Part shown: positions 1 to 6,145 of the stretch, piece by piece
How positions within the stretch are numbered: the first letter of the stretch is position 1
How the letters are laid out: each line of letters opens with the position of its first letter
Source: an uncultured Planctomycetota bacterium
GTDB taxonomy: Bacteria > Planctomycetota > UBA1135 > UBA2386
Assembly (NCBI GenBank): GCA_903925435.1
Contig: CAIYFF010000017.1
Span: 1 to 13,713 of the forward strand
Direction: 5' to 3'
Length of the DNA stretch: 13,713 bases
Position numbers and translations under genes: made by a program
Notes under the pieces: generated by a model
The model's database searches: none
What the model was told of the DNA's origin: nothing
Seen by the model: the letters and a program-made list of their open reading frames with translations, nothing else

Positions 1-2
1 AG

Positions 3-1031
3 ATCGGGGAGATCCAAGGCGAGGACCTGCTCAAGGCGATGCTTGTGGCTGAGTACCTCATGGAGGAAAGCGACCTCAAGAAGCTCGACGAGCTCTTGAA
101 GAAGTTGCCGGCTGGCGGCTCGATCTCGGAACGCATCGAGAAAGCAATGGGCGAGCCGTTGCCTACGTTTGAAGAGCGCTGGCGCCAGTGGATCGTCGGT
201 TTCCCCGAAGGCCTCGCACAGAAACTAGCGGTCAACGCAGAGTCGATGGATCCGGCCGATGCGGCGGCACTAGGCCATTTGAACGGCATTCGCATCAGAG
301 CCTTCGAGGGTGCCGCTGGCTTTGTGCGCGATTGTAAGCCAATCACGTTGGATGTCGAACTGAGCAACTCGTGCCGCGCCCACGCGGCGTATCTCGAGAA
401 CCACCCAGAGATGGCTGCGAAGTGGCCGGATGCGCACGAGGAGAACCCTGAGCACGCGGACTGGTCTGCGGTCGGCGCGTGGGCTGGCGGCCACTCGGTG
501 ATCGCTCCAGGTGACGGAGATGGATTGAGCGCGATCGAGAGCTGGATGGGAACCTTCTACCACCGCCTGCCATTGATCGACCCCGGCCTCTTGCGCGTCG
601 GACTCGGCATCTCTGGCGACTGCGTCGTGATGGACTCTGGCTCGATGGTGGAGTTCGTCAACCAGGGTTGGCATGTGGGGTGGCCGCCTGAGAACGCGAC
701 CAACGTGCCCACGCGGTTCGTCCCGGAGTTACCCAATCCTGTGCCTGGCGAGGATCAGTCCAAGTTTGGCTATCCCATCACCATGCAGGTGGGCGTCAGC
801 ACCGACGGCAGCGAAGTCGAGGTCGACATGCGGTTGCTGGATGGCACCGAGGTCGTTCCTTGCTGGTTCTCGTCGCCGCAGAAGCCAACCTATGTCGAAC
901 ACGCGCCTGCAGGCGCGTTCTGCCTGATTCCCAAGCAGCGGTTGAGGTCGTCGACCACATACACGGTTGAAGCCGTGTTCCGCCGCGACCAGAAGCGCGT
1001 TGCTTGGACGTTTCGGACTGGCAGCAAGTGA
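3..1031 (+). CDS. CAP (SCP/PR1) domain protein, 5' end missing
   Basis: The frame is open to the left edge, so this is the C-terminal 342 residues of a longer protein; the first ATG (39) is probably internal. Numbering from base 3, residues 1-65 resemble the tail of peptidase-MA-like gluzincin domains: a helical stretch, then 'ERWRQW' at 58-63. Residues about 88-215 look like a CAP domain, with an N-x-x-R helix start (N94, R97), H145-E146, a 'W..s..H' helix (W181, H187) and the 'LRVGLG' strand at 197-202. Residues 240-342 form a beta-rich C-terminal domain (YPITMQV, P292, P310, TYTVEAVF) of a kind often attached to bacterial CAP proteins. CAP proteins are usually secreted; any signal peptide and any HExxH metal site would lie upstream of the window. 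It converges with the next gene, 21 bases between stops. The CAP call is fairly safe; the protease-like tail is an inference from pattern. Confidence 0.75.
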   Translation: MGEIQGEDLLKAMLVAEYLMEESDLKKLDELLKKLPAGGSISERIEKAMGEPLPTFEERWRQWIVGFPEGLAQKLAVNAESMDPADAAALGHLNGIRIRAFEGAAGFVRDCKPITLDVELSNSCRAHAAYLENHPEMAAKWPDAHEENPEHADWSAVGAWAGGHSVIAPGDGDGLSAIESWMGTFYHRLPLIDPGLLRVGLGISGDCVVMDSGSMVEFVNQGWHVGWPPENATNVPTRFVPELPNPVPGEDQSKFGYPITMQVGVSTDGSEVEVDMRLLDGTEVVPCWFSSPQKPTYVEHAPAGAFCLIPKQRLRSSTTYTVEAVFRRDQKRVAWTFRTGSK

Positions 1032-1058
1032 CGCTGACTGAGCCCCGTTCCGTCAGCG
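1032..1058. terminator. short inverted repeat between convergent genes
   Basis: CGCTGAC (1032-1038) and GTCAGCG (1052-1058) form a perfect 7-bp stem with a 13-nt loop. It lies directly between two convergent stop codons and overlaps the last codons of the glycosyltransferase. It could act as a weak bidirectional terminator, but neither side has a T-tract. Confidence 0.3.
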
Positions 1059-2012
1059 CTTCGCTTTGCTGCGCTTCACGCGGAAGCGCAGCTTCGGCAC
1101 GAGCATCAGTGCCTCGCGCGCGACCTTGCCGCTCATCTTCGAATTGCCGACTTGGCGATCGATGAAGTGGATTGGCGCTTCGCGCACGACGAAGCCGGCG
1201 CGCACCATGCGGAACGCCATCTCGATCTGGAACGCGTAGCCCTGGGCGGAGACCGCGGCGAGGTCGAGTTGCTGCAGCGCGCTCGCGCGGAAGCAGCGGA
1301 AGCCGGCAGTGTTGTCGCGGATGCCCGACGACAGCCACATCCGCGTGTAGAGGTTGGCGCCGCGAGACAGCATGCGGCGGCGGAAGTCCCAGCCCACCGT
1401 GCACCCGCCGCGCACGTAGCGCGAGCCGATCGCGAGGTCGCAGTCCTTGGCGACGTGCAGCAAGCGCGGCAGGTCCCACGGAGCATGGCTGAAGTCGCAG
1501 TCCATCTCGCAGACGAACTCGTAGCCGCGCACGAACGCTTCGGCGAAGCCTGCGAGATACGCAGTGCCAAGGCCCTGCTTGCCGGCGCGATGGAGCACGG
1601 TCACGCGTGGATCGACGGCGGCGCGGCGATCCGCGATTGCACCCGTGCCGTCCGGCGACCCGTCGTCGACGACGAGCACATCCACCGCCGCATAGGCGAG
1701 GATCGCGTCGAGCATCGGCAGGATGTTGTCCTTCTCGTTGTAGGTCGGCAGCACGACGAGCGTGCGGCCAGGCGCTGCATGCGGGCGGGTCGGAACCGGG
1801 CCCTTCCCTGCCGCGATGCCAGCGCGCGCAGCCGCGACCGCGCTCGCCTCGTCTTGGCCCTGCAGCACGACGATGTGCGAGCTGTCGCTGCCGTTCTTCA
1901 CTGCGACCTCGGCTGCCGCGAAGTCCTCGACGACGAGCAACTCGTCGACGACAGGCTTGGGCTGCCACGCAACGCCGCGTTGCGGCGCCAGTTTTTGGGC
2001 AGGCGTGGACAT
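1053..2012 (-). CDS. DPM1-like polyprenol-phosphate sugar transferase (GT2)
   Basis: The 319-residue protein carries a complete cytosolic GT-A domain from about residue 83. Visible motifs are 'VVLPTYNEKDN' (86-96), 'VVDDGSPDGT' (114-123), the metal-binding DxD as 'MDCDFSH' (D171, D173), 'IGSRYVRGG' (195-203), 'DNTAGFRCF' (233-241) and 'IDRQVGNSKMS' (284-294). These match dolichol/polyprenol-phosphate mannosyltransferase (DPM1/Ppm1), which moves mannose from GDP-mannose to a lipid phosphate carrier; the actual sugar is not provable here. No C-terminal membrane segments are present, so it is the short soluble type. Residues 1-82 are an extra N-terminal extension without a family I recognise. 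ATG is at 2012, with GAGG 9 nt upstream. It is divergent from pyrE. Confidence 0.88.
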   Translation of the reverse strand: MSTPAQKLAPQRGVAWQPKPVVDELLVVEDFAAAEVAVKNGSDSSHIVVLQGQDEASAVAAARAGIAAGKGPVPTRPHAAPGRTLVVLPTYNEKDNILPMLDAILAYAAVDVLVVDDGSPDGTGAIADRRAAVDPRVTVLHRAGKQGLGTAYLAGFAEAFVRGYEFVCEMDCDFSHAPWDLPRLLHVAKDCDLAIGSRYVRGGCTVGWDFRRRMLSRGANLYTRMWLSSGIRDNTAGFRCFRASALQQLDLAAVSAQGYAFQIEMAFRMVRAGFVVREAPIHFIDRQVGNSKMSGKVAREALMLVPKLRFRVKRSKAKR

Positions 2013-2245
2013 CAGCGGCTGCCTCGCAGCTGGGCCGACACATCAGCGCACAGGTTTTTAATGAGCGTCAGGTTCAAGCGAGCCCTCCCAGGCCCAAACA
2101 GAGCGCCGCGTGGCCGAGTTCTGGCGACGCGACGTACAACCGGACGGTAGAGCAGTACGGCGAACTGCGCCATGGGGTCGAATGCGGCGACATGCGGCGT
2201 TGCGCGTCTTGGACAACCCGCGCGGCCGCGGCTATCCATTCGCAC
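2013..2245. promoter_or_regulatory. divergent intergenic region, glycosyltransferase / pyrE
   Basis: These 233 bp separate two divergent genes, so promoters for both must lie here. I see no convincing -35/-10 pair and no pyrimidine-attenuator hairpin. A short AT-richer patch, TTTTTAATG (about 2057-2065), is the only local drop in GC. If pyrE starts upstream at ATG 2192, the gap shrinks to 179 bp. Confidence 0.4.
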
Positions 2246-2812
2246 GTGACCAAGCACTTCGATCCTGCGTCCGCCAAGCAGCGCCTGCTTCAGCTCGTTC
2301 GCGAGAAGGCATATCGCGATGGCATCGACATCACGCTCGCATCGGGCAAGAAGTCGAACTTCTACATCAACGGCAAGAAGGTGAGTCTGCACCCCGAAGG
2401 GTTGTGGCTGATCGCTCGCTTGATGCTCGATGCGTTGAAGCGTCATCCCGAAGTGACGGCGATCGGCGGACTGACGATCGGCGCGGACCCGATCGCGAGC
2501 GCGATTGCCGCGCTGTCGTTCGAGACGGGGCAGAACCTGCCCGCGTTCCTCGTGCGCAAGGAGCCGAAGGGTCACGGCACGGGCTCGCGCATCGAGGGCG
2601 ATCTCGCTGCGGGCCAGAAGGTCGCGATCATCGAAGACACGGTCACGACTGGCGGCTCGGCGCGGAAGGCGATCGAAGCCGTGCGCGAAGTCGGCGCGAT
2701 TCCGGTCGTCGTGTTGACGATCGCAGACCGCGAGGACCCGGACGCAGATGCGTTCCGCAAGGAGTTCCCCGTGGTGCGGCTGGTGACGTTGTCCGAGATC
2801 CGCGCCAAGTGA
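2246..2812 (+). CDS. pyrE: orotate phosphoribosyltransferase
   Basis: This enzyme joins orotate to PRPP to make orotidine monophosphate, the fifth step of de novo pyrimidine synthesis, in the cytosol. From GTG 2246 the protein has 188 residues, a normal PyrE length. It has the N-terminal substrate segment 'GKKSNFYINGKKVSLHPEG' (34-52), 'IGADPIASAIA' (78-88), the flexible catalytic-loop segment 'RKEPKGHGTG' (104-113) and the PRPP-binding signature 'IIEDTVTTGGSA' (128-139). The GTG start is chosen because 'TKHFDPASAKQRLL' aligns with usual PyrE N-termini; the next in-frame start (ATG 2192) adds 18 Arg/Ala-rich residues. Neither has a clear Shine-Dalgarno. The nitroreductase fusion gene follows 13 nt after the stop, so the two are probably cotranscribed. 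Confidence 0.93.
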   Translation: MTKHFDPASAKQRLLQLVREKAYRDGIDITLASGKKSNFYINGKKVSLHPEGLWLIARLMLDALKRHPEVTAIGGLTIGADPIASAIAALSFETGQNLPAFLVRKEPKGHGTGSRIEGDLAAGQKVAIIEDTVTTGGSARKAIEAVREVGAIPVVVLTIADREDPDADAFRKEFPVVRLVTLSEIRAK

Positions 2813-2825
2813 CGCGGGTCGTCGC

Positions 2826-4181
2826 ATGACCGTCGTCGCGATCGTTCCTGCAGCCGGCAAGGGCCGGCGCATGGGCGCTGACAAAGCGCTGCTCGACCTC
2901 GCGGGAACGACGGCGATCGAGCGCATCGCGCGCGCGTTGCTCGCTGCTGGAATCGACGAGTTGCTCGTCGTGCGCAGCCACGGCGCAGCGCCGTTGCCGC
3001 AGCTGCCGATCGCGCATCGCGTCGTTCTCGTGTCCGGCGATGGCGACATGGCGGACAGCTTGCGAGCAGCAGAACGCGAGTTGCCATCCTCGTGCGCGAC
3101 GGTCGTCGTGCTGCCTGTCGACCATGCGCTGGTCGAGGCCGACACGATTGCGGCCGTGGTCGCGATGGCGCAACGCGATGGTGCTGCGATCGCGCGGCCG
3201 ACGTTCCGCGGCAAGCCAGGCCACCCCGTTGCGCTGCGTCGCGCAGCGTTTGCGGCAATCCAGCGCGATGGCGTCGTGTTGCGCGATGTCGTGCGGCAGG
3301 ACCGCGATCGCGTTCGCGATGTGCCGACGTCCAATGCATGGACGATCGCGGACCTCGACGAACCGAAGGACCTTGAAGGCGCGCGCGCTGCGTTGTGCGC
3401 AGAGCCAGGCAGCGTGGTGGAGACGATGCTGCGTCATCGCAGCCATCGCGCGTATGCGCCCACGCCGCTGCATCAAGGCCAACTCGAACGGATCGTCGAT
3501 GCCGCGCGGCATGCGTCGACGTCGAGCTTCATCCAGGCCTATGCGGTCATCTCGGTCGAGGATGCAGAGCGTCGGCGCAAGGTCGCTGCATTGTGCGCCG
3601 ACCAGAAGCACATCGCCGATGCGCCCGTGTTCGTCGCGGTGTGCGCCGATCTGCACAAGATCGCTGAGTGCTGCAGGGCAGCTGGACAGGTCGTGCAATC
3701 GCAGAGTCTCGAGCTGTTCTTGCAGGCGACGGTCGATGCGGCGCTGCTCGGACAGAACCTCGCGCTTGCAGCCGAATCCGAAGGGCTTGGCATCTGCATG
3801 ATTGGCGCGGCGCGCAATCGTCCGATCGAGCTCGCAGAGTTGCTCGCGCTGCCAAAGCACTGCTACGTGGTGTTCGGCATGACGATCGGCACGCCGACCG
3901 ATGATCCTGCGCCGCGCGGCCGCATGCCGCTTGCAGGCGTGCTGCATCGCGAGGTCTACGATTCGCGTGGCATCGACGCGGTGTTGGCAGGCGCCGACGC
4001 CGGCATGAAGGAGTGGGCGCGGCGCTGCAACGAGCGCGGCGGCTACCAGGGGCGACCCGTCAGCCTCGACAAGGGTTGGACCGATCGCATGGCGCAGATG
4101 TGGGGCGAGCGCAGTTCCTACGCAGCAGCCCGCGCTGCGCTTCTCGACGAGTTGCGCCGGCTCGGCTTCGGCTTGTCGTGA
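2826..4181 (+). CDS. MobA/MocA-like nucleotidyltransferase fused to NfsA-type nitroreductase
   Basis: One uninterrupted frame of 451 residues carries two enzymes. Residues 4-185 are a MobA-like NTP transferase: 'PAAGKGRRMGADKALL' (8-23) is the nucleotide-binding signature, followed by 'LPVDHALV' (96-103), 'GKPGHPVAL' (129-137) and the closing 'IADLDEPKDL' (174-183). This order resembles the MocA/CTP:molybdopterin cytidylyltransferase branch. Residues 196-451 match oxygen-insensitive NADPH nitroreductase NfsA: 'RHRSHRAY' (203-210), 'STSSFIQ' (231-237), 'QKHIADAP' (260-267), 'CADLHK' (273-278), 'AAESEGLGICMIG' (315-327) and 'ERGG' (403-406). By my reading R404 aligns with the NADPH-binding Arg203 of E. 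coli NfsA. The nitroreductase half should bind FMN and reduce quinones or nitro compounds. The joint substrate is unknown. Both halves keep their motifs, so the fusion does not look degenerate. It is 13 nt downstream of pyrE. Confidence 0.88.
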   Translation: MTVVAIVPAAGKGRRMGADKALLDLAGTTAIERIARALLAAGIDELLVVRSHGAAPLPQLPIAHRVVLVSGDGDMADSLRAAERELPSSCATVVVLPVDHALVEADTIAAVVAMAQRDGAAIARPTFRGKPGHPVALRRAAFAAIQRDGVVLRDVVRQDRDRVRDVPTSNAWTIADLDEPKDLEGARAALCAEPGSVVETMLRHRSHRAYAPTPLHQGQLERIVDAARHASTSSFIQAYAVISVEDAERRRKVAALCADQKHIADAPVFVAVCADLHKIAECCRAAGQVVQSQSLELFLQATVDAALLGQNLALAAESEGLGICMIGAARNRPIELAELLALPKHCYVVFGMTIGTPTDDPAPRGRMPLAGVLHREVYDSRGIDAVLAGADAGMKEWARRCNERGGYQGRPVSLDKGWTDRMAQMWGERSSYAAARAALLDELRRLGFGLS

Positions 4182-4193
4182 CGGGGCGCGGGG

Positions 4194-4221
4194 TTCGCGT
4201 TCGCGCGGCGCTCTGCTAGAA
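4194..4221 (+). promoter_or_regulatory. possible promoter of the exported beta-barrel gene
   Basis: TTCGCG (4194-4199) lies 16 nt upstream of TAGAAG (4216-4221), which is preceded by TG in the extended -10 arrangement TGCTAGAAG (4213-4221). This would put transcription start about 25 nt before ATG 4253. The -35 match is weak. Confidence 0.3.
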
Positions 4222-4252
4222 GTTGCGCACCCGCCGCCTCACTGAGCCAACT

Positions 4253-5017
4253 ATGCGCATCCAACGTCTCGCTCTCCTATCGATCGTCGCGATCAGTTCC
4301 GTCTCGTGCATGCCGCATGCGCGCGCATACGTTGGCGCTGCGTTCACGAGCGTGGACGGCAACGTCGCTCTGCAGAACGCCGTCAACACGCTCGATCTCA
4401 ACCAGGATCGCAATTCGCTCGGTGGCCTTGGCGCGGACGAGACGACGGGCTCCGCGTATCTGCGCGCTGAAGCCGATTGGGGCCCGCATCGCGTTCGTCT
4501 GAGCGGCTTCGGCGCGACGCCGTCTGGCGAGGGCACGTTGGCCGAGCCGTTTGGTGATCTTGCTGCGGGCACGAACGTGCGCAGCCAACTCGACTACGTC
4601 AACTTCAACGGCGCCTACACGTGGGACGTCGTGCCGACGGATCTCGTTCGCGTTGGTCTCGGCGTCGAGATGGGTTGGCACTCGTGGGATCTGCTCGTCG
4701 ACGACCGCGGCAGCCTCGCGTTCGAGCGGCTCGAGGCGGACCTGTTCTTGCCGATGCCGTGCATCGACGCAGAACTCGACCTCGGCCCGGTCTCGCTCGT
4801 CGCCAACTTCGGCGCGTTCGACATCGACATGGGCGACGCGGACGGCCAGTACTACGACGCCGAAGCCTTCCTGCGTTGGACGCCGCTGATGAGCGTCGAG
4901 TTCATGGGCGGTTGGCGCAGTCTCTCGGTCGACGCCAACGGCGAGGCCGATGGCCGCAAGTTCGACGCGGACTTCGACGTCTCCGGTTGGTTCATCGGCG
5001 GCGGCATCGCGTTCTGA
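4253..5017 (+). CDS. exported beta-barrel-like outer-membrane protein, function unknown
   Basis: I do not recognise a specific family. From ATG 4253 the protein has 254 residues. Residues 1-25 form a Sec signal (R2, R5, then 'LALLSIVAISSV') with an AxA-type cleavage site after 'HARA' (22-25). A Cys at 19 preceded by 'SVS' is a poor lipobox, so signal peptidase I is favoured. The mature part alternates polar and hydrophobic residues in amphipathic strands rich in Gly, Asp, Trp and Tyr, and it ends 'GWFIGGGIAF'. A C-terminal Phe is the usual assembly signal of outer-membrane beta-barrels. At about 229 mature residues it could make an 8- to 10-strand barrel. TTG 4223 would add ten residues ahead of the signal and is not preferred. 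It lies 71 nt after the fusion gene and may have its own promoter. It converges on the PstS-like gene. Confidence 0.7.
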   Translation: MRIQRLALLSIVAISSVSCMPHARAYVGAAFTSVDGNVALQNAVNTLDLNQDRNSLGGLGADETTGSAYLRAEADWGPHRVRLSGFGATPSGEGTLAEPFGDLAAGTNVRSQLDYVNFNGAYTWDVVPTDLVRVGLGVEMGWHSWDLLVDDRGSLAFERLEADLFLPMPCIDAELDLGPVSLVANFGAFDIDMGDADGQYYDAEAFLRWTPLMSVEFMGGWRSLSVDANGEADGRKFDADFDVSGWFIGGGIAF

Positions 5018-5038
5018 TCGACGCCTCGCTCGGTCCCT

Positions 5039-5076
5039 GTCGGCGGCGTCGCTTTTGGTTGTGCGACACCGCCGAC
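5039..5076. terminator. bidirectional terminator hairpin
   Basis: Positions 5039-5052 pair with 5063-5076 as an 8-bp plus 5-bp stem interrupted by one C/A mismatch (5047/5068), with a 10-nt T-rich loop. It sits between two convergent genes, where one structure could stop both transcripts. No trailing U-tract is seen, so the efficiency of intrinsic termination is uncertain. Confidence 0.55.
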
Positions 5077-5095
5077 TCCCAGCTTCTGCATCGAC

Positions 5096-6043
5096 TCAGC
5101 GTGTGCTGAGCGTCATGCGCTGCCCCGCGAAGTCGCCACGCGCGATTTGTTCGCGCAGCGATGTGAGGCATTCGCGCGGCTGTCCGCGCGCTACGAACCA
5201 GATCGGCACGCCGATGGGATAGGTCCCGTCTTCGAACGCGCCGACGCTCGGCTGTGCGCCGTCGATCGTGACGATTCGCACAGTCGCGCTCTCGGGCAGC
5301 GCAGCGATGGGCACGAACGCGATCGCGTTGGGATCGCGGGCCACCGCTTCGAGCGCCGCCTCCGTCGAGTCTGCCCACATGGCAGCGCCCGACAGACGGC
5401 GGCCGGGCGCGAGCGAGCGCATTGCGCGCTCCGATGCGCCGTTTGCCTGCGGCACGATGAACGTCACCGGACCGGCGTCGAGCCGGATCTGGCGCCAGTC
5501 GACGGTGGTTCCGTCGGCTAGCAATCGCGCGTCTTCGAGCCGCAGGTTGTACACCGAGGAAGACGGGTGCACCGCGAAGCCGAACAGTTCCACGCCGAGC
5601 ATGCTCGCCGTGACTCCGTCCTGCAGTTCGCGCGGCGCTGGCGGCACGGTCGCGAGCGCTGCGTCAGCTTTGCCGAGCAGCAGCAACTCGATCGTGTCGC
5701 GTTCCTCGTGCACGGACCACAGCAGTTGCGCCGTGTCCGAGTCGTGCTCTCCAGGCAACGATCCGCCGAGGATCGCGCAGGCCTCACGGCCGAGCGCGAG
5801 TAACTCATTGCGGACCGTCGGCAAACCGTAGTTTGCGCGTTCGGCCATCGGAGCAGCCGGGGCCATCCAGCCCGCGGCAGCGAGGTCGATGCAGACGGGT
5901 TCCACCGGGTCGTCGCCAGCGCTTCGCAGCGCAGCTCCATCCTTCGGCGGCGGCATCTCTGAGGTGCACGCTGCGAGCGCAAGCAGCGCCGCGACGCGCG
6001 CTCCCAGAGCGCCAGTTCCCGTCGTGTTCTCGAACAGTCCCAT
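5096..6043 (-). CDS. PstS-like periplasmic binding lipoprotein
   Basis: The 315-residue protein starts at ATG 6043; an in-frame TTG at 6049 adds only two residues. Residues 16-26 are a lipoprotein signal with lipobox LAAC (C26), so it should be membrane-anchored facing the periplasm. Family hallmarks of PstS-type solute-binding proteins are 'ELFGFAVHPSSSVYNLRLED' (152-171), 'DWRQI' (182-186), 'NAIAFVPIAALP' (239-250), the 'IDGAQPS' turn (260-266) and 'DGTYPIGVPIWFV' (272-284). The usual phosphate-gripping 'GSGT' region appears as 'NGASERAM' (201-208), so the ligand may not be phosphate. No pstC, pstA or pstB is present. It is the last gene of a minus-strand block, 102 nt after the hybrid kinase, and may supply that kinase with ligand information rather than feed a transporter. 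No clear ribosome-binding site is visible. Confidence 0.75.
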   Translation of the reverse strand: MGLFENTTGTGALGARVAALLALAACTSEMPPPKDGAALRSAGDDPVEPVCIDLAAAGWMAPAAPMAERANYGLPTVRNELLALGREACAILGGSLPGEHDSDTAQLLWSVHEERDTIELLLLGKADAALATVPPAPRELQDGVTASMLGVELFGFAVHPSSSVYNLRLEDARLLADGTTVDWRQIRLDAGPVTFIVPQANGASERAMRSLAPGRRLSGAAMWADSTEAALEAVARDPNAIAFVPIAALPESATVRIVTIDGAQPSVGAFEDGTYPIGVPIWFVARGQPRECLTSLREQIARGDFAGQRMTLSTR

Positions 6044-6145
6044 CTTCAAGGTGATGGGGTATCGAACAATCGACGCGACTCATGAAACGAGCTGTCGCGT
6101 TCTTGGACAGTGGCTGTGACGCAGTCGCGCGAACGCGCGATGCGA

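Noticed and set aside
2192..2245. Upstream ATG for pyrE at 2192
   Set aside because: It adds 18 residues rich in Arg and Ala that have no counterpart at usual PyrE N-termini, and it lacks a properly spaced ribosome-binding site. It is not fully excluded.
2012..3947. Long minus-strand open frames opposite pyrE and the fusion gene
   Set aside because: Both plus-strand genes have complete family motifs; the antisense frames are Arg-rich products of high GC.
6044..6145. Gap between the kinase and the PstS-like gene examined for a terminator or promoter
   Set aside because: Only a 5-bp TCGCG/CGCGA palindrome near 6125-6140 and no T-tract or promoter pair were seen; chance at this base composition.
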